Assembly: GCA_963693365.1 (NCBI GenBank)
Contig: CAVNZM010000015.1
Span: 558,001-622,000, forward strand
Direction of reading: 5' to 3'
DNA from: Amoebidium appalachense
Taxonomy: Eukaryota > Ichthyosporea
Length of the DNA: 64,000 nt
Part shown: positions 12,029 to 43,564 of the stretch, in pieces
How the letters are laid out: each line of letters opens with the position of its first letter
Numbering within the stretch: position 1 is the stretch's first letter
Position numbers and translations under genes: made by a program
The notes under the pieces: generated by a model
The model's database searches: none
What the model was told of the DNA's origin: nothing
Seen by the model: only the letters and a program-made list of their open reading frames with translations

Positions 12029-12392
12029 CTCATCCACCCTCTCAAGCGTTCTTTTTTTTGCCTCTCATTGCACATTGGTCTGAGCCTGCATGGGGCCTTA
12101 TGTTTAGAGGGCCCCGGGTCCTTTCTCTCCCTTTCCCCCTCTACCGACTTGTCAGTCAGCTCTTGTACAGCATCAGGCAGAATGTTCATCTCTACCTTCC
12201 CCCCCCCCCCCCCCCCCCCCCCCCCCACACACACACACCATATAATCCAAAAACAACAACCAAAAAATGTGTGATATGCGGCCTTTTGTACCCATCCGTT
12301 TGTGCACCCTATTCCCTGCGCTGCCACTATGTATCTCTGTGCTCTTTGCTGCTCGAAAATTTGTGTCTCCCCCCCCCCCCCCCCCCCCATTG

Positions 12393-12494
12393 TGCGCCCT
12401 GCTTTATGTCGCATATTTGAATGTTTGTTTTCGCATACCATATGTGTCTCGTGATGTAGTTGTACTTCGTTATGTTTACCGCATTCTAATCCCC
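12393..12494 (+). repeat. Dispersed C-tailed repeat R1, tail copy
   Basis: Matches the R1 tail in order (GTCGCATATTTGAATGTTTG, then TTGTACTTCGTTATG, then CCGCATTCTAAT) and ends directly in poly-C at 12491. Compare GTTGCATACTTGAATGTTTG in the 47541 copy. Confidence 0.7.
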
Positions 12495-12802
12495 CCCCCC
12501 CCCCCCTCCCCCTGCCCGAGGTCCCCGTTAACCCATACCTCCACCTTTCCATTTTGCGGAGTCTTTCTCTTGTTGTCTGCTATCTCCTTGGTTATTTTCT
12601 TAGACTGAATATCGGGTTAGGCACTCACCCCTCACCCCTCTGCCGTCGTTGCAACTCATGTTTATTCGGTTTCTTCGTTGCCGTGTGCCCAATTTTCTTG
12701 GTTTCTTTTTTTTTTCTGTTTCTTTTATTTTTGGGGGGTTTTTGATGCCTTTGCCTTCATGTTTACCACTCTCTGCATACATTATATTCCCCCCTCCCCC
12801 CC

Positions 12803-12833
<31 letters not shown>

Positions 12834-13008
12834 CACGCACAAACACATACACACACACACATACACACATACACAACACACACAACGCCCCACCTCCCCT
12901 ATGTCTTTATACATGTAGTTGTGTTGTCGTCGTTATAGTGTGGGTTTTTTGCCCCGTTTAAATTTTAAATTCATGTGATATTGTTCCGTTGCATCTCTCC
13001 CCCCACTT

Positions 13009-13125
13009 TTTGGCCATGACGGGGTGACTCGCCTATTGCCGTCGAAGCAAAGGATGGGTTGGGAACCAGGCGCTAGATTTGAAGAGTCGATACCCATTCG
13101 TTTGTGGAGGCATGGGAACCTCCCA
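13009..13125 (+). repeat. Dispersed repeat R2, copy 1
   Basis: About three-quarters identical by eye over its full length to 49608-49728. Shared words include GGATGGGTTGGGAACC/AAATGGGTTGTGAACC, GAGTCGATACCCATTC/GAGTCGAAGCCCATTC and TTTGTGGAGGCATGGGA/TTTGTGGAGGCGTGGGA. The head (GGCCATGACGGGGTGAC) resembles the R1 head, so R1 and R2 look like subfamilies. Confidence 0.8.
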
Positions 13126-13202
13126 CACACACACACCTTAAACAAATTTAAAAAGTTAGAAAAAAAAATTGCCGCACACACACATGCGCGTGCGCACCCA
13201 CA

Positions 13203-13251
<49 letters not shown>

Positions 13252-13601
13252 AAATACATGTACACACCGTACCCATGCCGTTCCATTCTGATCTTTATGC
13301 CTCCTGTCTATTTCACCATATCACGTTCCTTTCTTTCTCCTTCTGCCCTCTCAATCCCTGTTGCCTGTGCAAAAATCTATCCTCTCCAACGTTTTGTCTT
13401 CCCCCGCTCCCCCCCCTCCCCCCCCCCCCCCCCCCCCCCCACCACCACCACCACCACCACCCCACACACACACACTCAAAACTTTCACGGGCCAACTGCA
13501 TGCCCCACCCAGTTAAACACACACATGACGACCGTGCCCACCACTAAAGCACACACACCAACTATCCTACTACCCCTCCATCCCCCCCCCCCCTCCTCCC
13601 C

Positions 13602-13653
13602 GCTATGATGTTATCCGTTGTGAATTTGTTCTTCGTACTGTGAACCAATCAAC

Positions 13654-13667
<14 letters not shown>
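13602..13667 (+). repeat. Short R1-like fragment ending in poly-C
   Basis: GTTATCCGTTGTGAATTTG and TTCTTCGTACTGTGAAC match the R1 tail (compare 48465-48510) and run into poly-C at about 13653. Confidence 0.5.
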
Positions 13668-13684
<17 letters not shown>

Positions 13685-15194
13685 ACACATCCCCCACCCC
13701 ACCCCTCCCTCCCTCCCCCCCCTCCCCCCCCCCCCCACCACCACCACCCCCTTCTTCACCCACTCCTCTCCTCGTCCCTCCTTGCCTTATTTATGCCTGA
13801 CCTTCCCACCCGCTTTCCCCTGGGGAACTAATTCGCTTTCAGGTAGTTTCAGGTTAACCTTTTCCTCCTTGCTGTCGCCTGCTCTCCTCTCCTTGTCTAT
13901 CTCGACATTTCCTTCTAATTGCTCAAATTGTTTTTGGAAACATTCCCCCCCCCCCCCCCCCCCCCTCACCTCACCGACACCCTCACGCTCACACAACCAC
14001 ACAGACTCAATCGCTCACTCGCACGGGCACACCCACACGCACACACACCTTGCACGGACTAACCAACACCGCACACCACCACCGAACTATTCATAGTCGA
14101 CTCTTGCATATGGTCCCCATACATATGCCCTTGTTTTCAACCTGCACCCACACGTGCATTTACCAACATACCACCAGGGCATAGCCGGCTAGCCGGACAG
14201 ATGATGCAGGCACGCAATGCTCCTAAAACACCACATACACCCCACCATGGATGCTAGCGCCAACACCCCCACACCCACACCCACAACACACACCCTCTGC
14301 GGACACACGCACAGACACATTCCCTTCTCGTTTCTTTCTGCCTTTTTGAGTGTCATTACAACCCGAAGATATGTTTCATACTGCTGTGAGTGTGTGTTTT
14401 TCAACACAACGCGATGGCTGCCCGGTTTTGTGAATGGAATAGAAGTCAATGCTCTAGATAATCTGGCCAAAGGCACAAATCCTATCCCCCCCCCCCCCCC
14501 TTCCCCCCATCCGGTCCCCTCCCTTTCCCAGCGTGTGTGCACACAATCCCCCACACATAAATCAAATACGCAGACAAAGCCCAGAAGCTTGTCATGATCA
14601 TAGTATAAGGCACGTTCACAGTGACGCCTACACACACATATCACACCAGCATGCATGCAAGAAAGTACCAGTAACACGTACGTACATTCTTTTATGCACA
14701 CTAGCCGCCTGTTATACACACAAGGACATTCACACCGTAACACACACACACACTCTCACTCGCACACACACTCGCCTGGCACACACACACACACACACAC
14801 ACATAATTATACCGGCACACATACACATATACACAAGCACACACACACACACGTACCTGGCGCACTCACGCACACACACGTGCACGCGCGCGCACACCGA
14901 CACACCGACACAACCTTAGCTCCCTTCTGGATTTCGGCCAATGATTGCAACGGGTTATAGTTGATTGGAGGGAAAGCTCGATGCTCCCTACTGGCAAGGC
15001 TGGGGCAAGTTCCTCCGGCTGAGTCTGTGTAAATAGTTAGGTTGATTAGTGGTGTATTACTGAGCTATTGGCCCAACGGAAAAAGTAGGGTACATTCGGT
15101 GCTGAGTGGAAGACGGTAGCCCCCATGGGGGTAACCTCGGGGGGTGAAACGGGATACTGGAAAAAAAAAAAAAAGAAAAAAAAAGACTTGAACG

Positions 15195-15220
15195 CACACA
15201 CACACACACACACACACATG

Positions 15221-15263
<43 letters not shown>

Positions 15264-15475
15264 CACACACACGCCCGCACTGCACAAGCATACATACACG
15301 CACACATGCGCACACTACACACATACACGCACACACACACATGCACATACACATGCACACACTACACACATACACGCACACACACACATGCACACACACA
15401 TGCACACACTACACGCATACACGCACACACACACACATGCACATACACGTGCACATACACACGTGTACACACCCA
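15195..15475 (+). repeat. Compound (CA)n with 47-bp higher-order tandem
   Basis: (CA)n with GC/AT interruptions. The word CACTACACACATACACGC recurs with a 47-bp period (ACT at 15314, 15361 and 15408), giving about three higher-order copies at 15290-15430. Confidence 0.85.
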
Positions 15476-16641
15476 CACAAACATGCCCAATGAAGTATAT
15501 CAATATCGGTGATTGAATGCCCCTTTACCACTGTAACGGCCGGTAGGGACTGAGGTCGGTCTGGAACAGGCCGGTGTCTACTAGTTGATCTTGTTTTGAC
15601 AAGATGGGTTACCATATTTAGAAGTGGGTAATGCATAGTGATCACCCCCCTCCCCTCCCAAGCACGTGGGAGGAAAGGCAGGGAAGGCACGTTTCAGGCT
15701 CATCCCTCAGATCCCTGCTGCGGTGGGTCTGCAGGAGAAGGCTCTTGACGAATGGGATGGGGGTTTGGGGGTGGGATTATGGTGAATGTGCCGGGGGGCT
15801 TTTTCTGGTCGGAGGATTTTTTTTTTTTTTTTTTTTTTTTTTTGGGAACTGGGGGGACCCGGGGGAGGGGAAAGGGGGGGGGGGGGGGGGGGGAGGGGGG
15901 ATGACGCATATATCATCGTATGGCGCGCCCGGGGGGGGCTGACCTCGCCTATCACAGTAGCAGTTAAAGGTGTGTGTGGTTGGGGGGATGGGGGGAAGGG
16001 GGGGTGGGTAGGGGGGAGGGGGCTTCGAGCCTGGGTTTGTGTATGGTGGGTCACAAAAGGGGGAGGGGAGGGGGGGGGGGGGGGGGGGAGGGGGGTGTAC
16101 GTGTTCAATTGCTCCAGCTTGAGCACATATGCATGCACGTGTGGAGGTAGTGCATTAACTACATGTCAAACTGGGCTTTCACGTGCAACTGGGCCAGCCC
16201 CTACACCAACCACAACAGTATCATGTGTGCACGTAGCTATATTGGCAGTGCATCATTTTGAATTCTTTGTCTGAACAGTATAGGAGTTTGCGGGTAGGTT
16301 CTTTATGCCTTTTTAGTTTCGAGCATCACTGTTCACGAGTTAACGTTGACACATTATTTGCCCCTTGGAAGGGGGGGGGAGGGGGGGGGGAAGAAGGGGG
16401 GGGCCCGGGGGGGGGGGGGGGGGGGGGTAAGGAATAACCCGTGGGTGTGGCACTGCTGTACTTCGTAAGCTGACCTCCCTCTACTGGTCGGCGTGGAAAA
16501 GGGGGAAGGGGGGGGGGGGGGGGCTCAAAGACTCGGGGGAAGGGGGGAGTCGTGGGAGACGGGCGTGGGAGACGGACACTTAGGCGGAAGCGGGACCCGT
16601 AATAGTTGGAGAGAGGTGGGGGGGGAGGGGTCCCAGGCGGG

Positions 16642-16674
<33 letters not shown>

Positions 16675-16860
16675 AAACACAAATTTGAGTACTAGTGACA
16701 CGGAAACGCTACATATGCGGACGGCGCACGTGCACACACATGTGGGCCCGGCACTCAGATACCTGTCCATATACAATGGAATTCTCACGTAAGGCGGCAC
16801 ACACACGGCCGTGACTGTAGCAAAAGTGTGTCTGATGGGGCTGGCTGGTCACGGGGTGTG

Positions 16861-17940
<1,080 letters not shown>

Positions 17941-18312
17941 TGCAGACCTGACTAGATGTGCAGATGTCAGAGGTCACATGTTCTGGCCATGGTGTCATGA
18001 TCATGATGCATTAGCAGCATCATGTACGTCTCATGTACGTCCCATACGTGCATGTCACATAGTAACATAGACCCGCTGCGGGCCGGGGGGAGGGAGGGGG
18101 GCGGAGGGGCAGGGGGAAGAGGGGGGGGGGGGGGGGGGGGGGGGGAGGAGGAGGAGGAGGACGTGGACATTTTCACATGTCTCGCGCCTAGTACTCGACG
18201 CCCGCGGCAACATCGAATGGAACGCAACATTGCATACCAAAATTCAAAAATCGGCGATCGCGACCAGGGAATTGTTTTTTAGAACTAACCTTTTTTAGCT
18301 CGCTGCGCTCGC

Positions 18313-18345
18313 TACCATTGGATTGGAATACACTATCCAATGGTA
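18313..18345. repeat. Short perfect inverted repeat
   Basis: TACCATTGGAT (18313-18323) and its exact complement ATCCAATGGTA (18335-18345) are separated by 11 nt. It lies about 600 nt upstream of the GRDP-ubiquitin gene and includes a CCAAT word in each arm. Function unknown. Confidence 0.75.
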
Positions 18346-18942
18346 TGGTTTTGTGTCACTGGGTTAGATGGTCCAGAGAAGGATCCGTCCACGCAGAAGA
18401 TGAAGAACGACGAAAAACCCATATCTGGTACAGTTGTTGGCAAATCGTACAGCAAATACCTTAAAGTCATAAATTGCATTTTTGAATTTGTTTACTCGCA
18501 TATAACATCGTCATGACGCACCAAACCTCGGGAATCGCGGGAATTTGGCGGGAAAGTTTGGCTCGCTCTTCAATTTGTGTTCGAACGTTGCACTCTGGCT
18601 GGAATCTGTTTGTGGCCGTGCAAGCGGGAGATTTCACACTAATGAATTCAATGATGATTGGGGTAGTTTCGAAATTTGTAGTGTAGACAGCTGCTTTACA
18701 CCTGTATACGTAGTTTTCCATGACTTCTCGTATAGTGTTTCTGTATATGTAGAGCAAAATTTGAGCCGAGCTTTACGCACGAAGCAAAACCTACAAAAAC
18801 GACAAAAACGACAAGAACGGTGCTCATTGTTTCTGATTTCGTGCAAGCAGGCGCTCCCTTCTGCTTGTTTCCCTGTGTGCACTCACTTATTCTTTTTTAG
18901 TGTATTCACACTTAGTGTCCAGACAGCTTTCATCTTCACAAC

Positions 18943-19737
18943 ATGGCCAGCGAAGTCTTCCCAGTTGGCCTTGTGTGGCTCAACGCCAAGAAAGTGGCGG
19001 GAGAGGGAGAGCCCGAAGTCGTGGGCCTTGCCACCCGCCTGACCACCGCCTTCCCCTGGGACCGCCTTGCCCGTCTCCTCCACCGCCAGGGTGATGTTGC
19101 CACTACCGAGGCTGCCCGGCTGCTTCTCAACGAAACTGCGCGTTTTCTTCTACTCAAAACCCTCGCAAAGGACTTTGACGCAACTGAGCTTTCTCCCTCC
19201 CAACGTGTAGACCAGGCCTGGCACGCCATGTTACTTTTTCCTTCTGCCTACGCCACCCTGTGTTCGGTGCTGTGTGGGGGTGGCTGGCTCATTGATCACG
19301 ATCCGCTCGGTGATGAAACGGGGGACCGTGCCGCCCGCCGTGCAGCAACCCTCGAGCACTACGAACGTGTTTTTGGGACCACGCCCCCAAAGGCTGTGTG
19401 GGGCGATGACACAGGCCGCTGTGAAGGCGGCCCCCCCTCAGCCCAAACCTACAATACAGCCTGAGCTCCGAGCGTTCTTGAACCGCTACCCACCCTCCGG
19501 CCGCTTTCCCATCCTAATCATGCCCCCGACGGGGAAGACCATTACTGTGCTGTGGAGGAGAAAACATCGGTTTTGACCCTGAAGTGTCTCATTGAACCGC
19601 GCGAGGGGATTCCAACCGACGAGCAACGGCTCATCTTTGCTGGGCGGCTGATGGAGGACGGACGATTATTAGTGCGAGACTACAAGGTCCAGAAAGAGAG
19701 CACCCTTCATCTGATTAGGAGCTCGAGAGGCTGCTAA
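18943..19737 (+). CDS. GRDP/DUF1399-like domain fused to a ubiquitin-like domain; two frameshifts
   Basis: ATG at 18943 opens a 173-codon frame ending at TGA 19462-19464. Residues 60-150 carry the GRDP/DUF1399 pattern: [29 protein letters not shown] (D90, W93, H94), GWLIDHDP (H119), then an [18 protein letters not shown] repeat-like end. A ubiquitin-like domain follows but is split. The strand with PPTGKTITV is in the +1 frame (about 19430-19549). The rest ([34 protein letters not shown]) is back in the original frame from 19552 to TAA 19735-19737. The shifts cancel, so this is either a recently broken gene, assembly indels (a C7 run lies at about 19428), or a variant decoded unusually. Against human ubiquitin the K48 position is Arg, K63 is kept, and the end is RGC instead of RGG, so conjugation or processing is doubtful. 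The ATG was chosen because the GRDP homology follows in frame and the upstream 5' sequence is AT-rich and non-coding. Confidence 0.75.
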
Positions 19738-20336
19738 GGCTGTCGTTGTGATTCATGTGCTGGAAACTTTGTCAATCGGCCCATGTTAGCTCCCATGTAT
19801 GCATTATGAAATCTGAGAATTCGTTGCTGTCTCTATTGTTCGTGTGGTGCAGTTTGACTTGCGCAAAGCTCTTAAAGTTAACCAATGTTTGTTCTCTTAC
19901 GGACTGATGATAAGAGCTACCAGATCATGTACGCATGATGTACCTTTACTATTATTAGTCAGCTCACGTTTTGGCTTGTGATTCTGTAAACAACAGTGTT
20001 CGTAGCTTATTGAGCTCCCGTCTACTTCTGTGTGGCCAGAAAACAGGACGATTGGCATCCCTAGCCCATCTTATTCCGTCGCACGTAGCCGCAGAGTGGC
20101 ACAGATAGTTAGTTAGAAAGTGGAGAGAGACTCTAATAGAGTAACCTTTTTGTCCCTCTCAAACAGTGAATATATGAATCAGGCGGTGTGTCCTGCTGGT
20201 CTGAACGTGTTTCTCGTCTTTTGACTGTGTGCGCGTATGCTGCACATGTTTGGGCGCGGCAGGGGGGGGGATGACCCGGTGAGGTGGAGGGCGTGGTCAT
20301 GGGTGCCATGGCCAGTGTGTGTACGTATGTGTATGA

Positions 20337-20385
<49 letters not shown>

Positions 20386-20865
20386 GCTTTTCTTCGGGGG
20401 AGGGTAGCCTAGGGTGGCCCGGCAAAATTCGCCTTTTAAATTTTGAAAGTACAAAATTGCAAAAATTGCTTTTTCAAAATTAACCCGTATACGGAAAGGC
20501 CGAATCATCTGCAAAATTTAAAAGCTAAATTGTTCATTTTATTAGTGTGTTGTGTGTGTGTGTGTTCGATGTGTGGTGTGAGTGTGCACCCAAAAACCAA
20601 AAAAAAAAACCACAATCTGTTCACCACCACCACATGAGCAATGGAACAAACACACACATTTCGACAATCACTTACAGGGGTACTTGATAGAAGGACTGCA
20701 TACCACGAGGCAGCACGTAAAGGTTGCACATTCGGGAAAAAATGGTTTCGTGAGTCATGATCACACGTTGTCGAGCCCATCTCGAAAAGATTGCAAATTT
20801 TTAGGCAAAACGTCGATTGTTGACAAAAACAAAATAAGCAAGCAAACAAACAAACAACAAAAAAA

Positions 20866-20909
<44 letters not shown>

Positions 20910-21254
20910 GTTTCTTTGTTTGTTAACATTTGTGTCTGTTACCTCAAGGTTACCCACAGAGCACAGCGGAAGCAAAAACCAACTGCGATATACAAAACAC
21001 AAACAAACTCAGCTTGTTAAACTATCATGTGTATACTACAGTAAAACCCCGGTGGTTTCAGTCGCTTTAACGATGCGATGTCTCAGTCATAAACACACAA
21101 CTGCTTAACCCATTCGAGAATAACAAAACACACACGACTGCCACCACACAGTTAAAAAAAATATCCCCCTTTTTTTTTTTTTTTTTTTTTTTTTAAAGAA
21201 CATTCGTGGGAAGAAAAAAGAATTCTCGAGAGAACCGTTTCACATTCGAATCCA
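19738..21254. other. Spacer between convergent GRDP-ubiquitin and lipase genes
   Basis: 19738-20260 is unique and non-coding, and holds the 3' flank of the GRDP-ubiquitin gene. Poly-G at 20338-20384 is followed by an AT-rich unique stretch, poly-A with CAAA repeats at 20825-20907, and poly-T at 21171-21194. No exon was seen. Confidence 0.65.
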
Positions 21255-32748
<11,494 letters not shown>

Positions 32749-32774
32749 TCTCTTCTTACATCCCTTAAATTCAT

Positions 32775-32830
32775 TAACTTACCGTCTGTGACAGAAAAGA
32801 ACGCAAAACCCTGTGTTATTGCGGACGGCT
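32775..32830 (-). other. Possible additional 5' coding exon of the lipase
   Basis: On the minus strand an acceptor-like CTAG precedes a short open frame reading SAITQGFAFFSVTDG, then a strong donor-like GTAAGT. This resembles the EDNIAFFSS region near the N-terminus of animal HSL. The same frame reads on without splicing as a second open frame (KLMNLRDVRRECPKQVIKAI) over the called first exon. Either the lipase starts further upstream than called, or this is leader sequence. Confidence 0.35.
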
Positions 32831-33491
32831 AGACCTGAAAAAGGAAAAAGAAAACGTTCATCTATAGATTACACGCAGTATAATGTAGGCAGGTGAACCC
32901 CAAGTAAACACGTGCACTCTTTATGCACCTAACCCACAGATCTCTCTGTACCTGACTACATAAAGATCTCCACCTATGTTACAAGTGTGATATTACCCAT
33001 GTAATGGCGCTGCTTATTCTCAAAGCTTACCTTACGCCGCTTTACTCACAGTCAACTAAATTTTGAATTTCCTAAAGCTATATTAGCGCTTGTACGACGG
33101 TCAGGTCGATTGCAAGTTCTCCTTCCGTCTTCCCACACTTCGTATTTCGAGTTGAGCTTTTTTTTGACTGGCCGTAAGTTGAGAGTCTCCCCGCCTAGAT
33201 GAATTTTAAAGCTTTAACTGGCCCGTAAGTCGAAAGTTTCTCCTCGTAAATGATTTCGGTGTCTAACTTTGGGGAAAACAACAAAAGCAGCAATTATCAC
33301 TGGTGTCGGGACCAACTGCTGCAGATGTACAGTTTTTTGTCTGTTTGGTTTTGTTTGCTTTCAAGAGATCTCGAAACGCGCGTCATAGTGATGTCATATC
33401 CCGTTCGGCCAAACATAAATCTGCTGACATAGCCTTTTATGGCTTATTGGTGACCCCCCCCCCCCCCCCCCCCCCCCCAACACACACAGGT

Positions 33492-33532
<41 letters not shown>

Positions 33533-33621
33533 CACACACACTCACACTCACAACCCCAACACACCACCACCACTCCTAAACTTTCGATAATACCCGTCTC
33601 TCGTTTCATTTTCAGACGGGC

Positions 33622-33652
<31 letters not shown>

Positions 33653-33664
33653 CCCTTAGTTCAG

Positions 33665-33811
33665 ACAAGGGCAGAGAAATTTGTGTTTCAAGTTCACCCG
33701 GCCCACGAATCAAATGTGGGTGTGGAATTTATTTTCAAGGACAAATACGCACCAAACGGCGAGCTGGGACACATGTATCATACAATGTTCTATCCAACCA
33801 GAAAAAGATAA
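33665..33811 (+). CDS. Orphan terminal exon of an unidentified plus-strand gene
   Basis: After an acceptor (TTAGTTCAG/ACA) comes a 48-codon open stretch with clearly non-repetitive, protein-like content: EKFVFQVHPAHESNVGVEF, FKDKYAPNGELGHMYH, TMFYPTRKR, then TAA at 33809-33811. A canonical AATAAA signal follows at 33821-33826. The alternation of hydrophobic residues suggests beta strands. The upstream partner exon was not established; a candidate ends at a GT donor near 33452 (frame ...SADIAFYGLL), in matching phase 0, but it lacks a start codon and has a stop upstream. The gene would be divergent from the lipase and convergent with uS8m. Family not recognised. Confidence 0.45.
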   Translation, partial: TRAEKFVFQVHPAHESNVGVEFIFKDKYAPNGELGHMYHTMFYPTRKR

Positions 33812-34080
33812 AGAAGGAAAAATAAAAACATGAACGTCCACCACGAAACGTGGGAGAAAACCGAAACACGCTATGTTCCGTAATAAGCCCTAGTCTGCTT
33901 TCCCCTCGTTGTGTGTGCACATGTGCATGCGTGTGTGTGCGCGCATGAACGCTTGTGTGTGTGCGTACTCGCATGTGAGTATGTGTGCGCGCGCGGGTGT
34001 GTGCGCCTGTGTGTGTATGTGTCCTCTGTGGCGTGTATATGTGCACGCGTGCAACTACACTACGCTCCCACACGGGCTCC

Positions 34081-34120
34081 TTCCACATGTTTCCACGTGT
34101 TTCCACGTGTTTCCACATGT
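34081..34120. repeat. Four tandem copies of a 10-bp unit
   Basis: TTCCACATGT, TTCCACGTGT, TTCCACGTGT, TTCCACATGT, immediately downstream of the uS8m stop codon. The outer and inner copies form a mirror-like A-B-B-A order. Confidence 0.9.
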
Positions 34121-34122
34121 TT

Positions 34123-42345
<8,223 letters not shown>

Positions 42346-42666
42346 ATGGATCTCCCGCCACCTCCAGGCAGCAATGCAGGGAATGAAATGAAAGGGAAAG
42401 GTGCCGAAGCTGCATCACATTGTGACATTAGCGAAGGTGGAGTCGACCGAGCCTTTAGCAATCACGGCCAGGAAACAGCTAGCGAAAAGCAGAGTCATCT
42501 TAAAGAAACGGGTGTAACTATACCTCTACCAATGGCAGAGCCGGTGAATGGTAGCTCAGCGATGTTGCCGGCACCTTCAAATTTGAATGGGATTGCACAG
42601 AATGGGGCCGACAAGGAGCAAGGTGTGTATGTATGTTGTTGCACGTGTGCATGTGTGTGTGTGCGC

Positions 42667-42723
<57 letters not shown>

Positions 42724-43210
42724 CCGCTGTGCTTGTGCGCGTGAGTGTGCGTGTCAGGAGTTGTGGGGTTGTGGGGGATGAGAGGGTGGGATGGGTGGAT
42801 GGGTTAGCATGCTGAGGCATGAAGGACGGAGGGTGGTGGGGGGAAGGCAAGCGCACAAGAGGTCGTGGAGTCCGCGGGGTTTGGGTGGGGGGTGGGGAGG
42901 AGAGGTGGGGGGAGGGGGGGGGGCTGGGAGGCGGGTTGGTTTGTCCATCAAGGAGAAAGGAAAACCAATGTTCACTTTGTAGGGTTGCCCTACGTAGCCA
43001 TCCACTCTGAAATTTCGGGCCCAGTCACAAGCACAACCCCAATGACCGGTTGATGGGCAAGTCTTGTGAAAGACTACGTGTATGTGTGCACGAACATGCA
43101 TTGAATACATAAACACACACACACATCCTCTTGCATGCCCAGACACGTGCGCACACCACAAGCACACACCCCATCACCCCATCTACCCTTTTTTGTCCTT
43201 TGCATGTCCC

Positions 43211-43243
<33 letters not shown>

Positions 43244-43527
43244 TCCCCTCTCTCCCCGGGACCATCCCTGCCCACCTCTCTTCTTCTGCCCCCTCCACTC
43301 TTGTATTTGCTTTGCTTATTCTGCATGGTGTTAACCGTGTGATTGTGAGCATAACTCACTCTTTTGCTGATGAATTTTCATATTTGCAGGGGGGGTTCCC
43401 AATGACGATTGCGGTTGCACTGGTGGCCCCTGGAAGGTCCCCCCAGACCCCAAACCCCTTCCGTTTTGGCCGTGGCCAAAGAAGGGCTCCAGGATTACAC
43501 CGGGCACAGAAAAAGAGGTGTGTGTGT

Positions 43528-43564
<37 letters not shown>

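Noticed and set aside
11701-12552. 283-codon minus frame rich in His, Thr, Gln and Asn
   Set aside because: Follows the 32-bp minisatellite, whose period is not a multiple of three; composition is explained by the repeat.
14189-14749. Minus-strand frame around 14300-14480
   Set aside because: Contains a moderately diverse stretch, but lacks splice signals and homology, and is flanked by CA and C-rich repeats.
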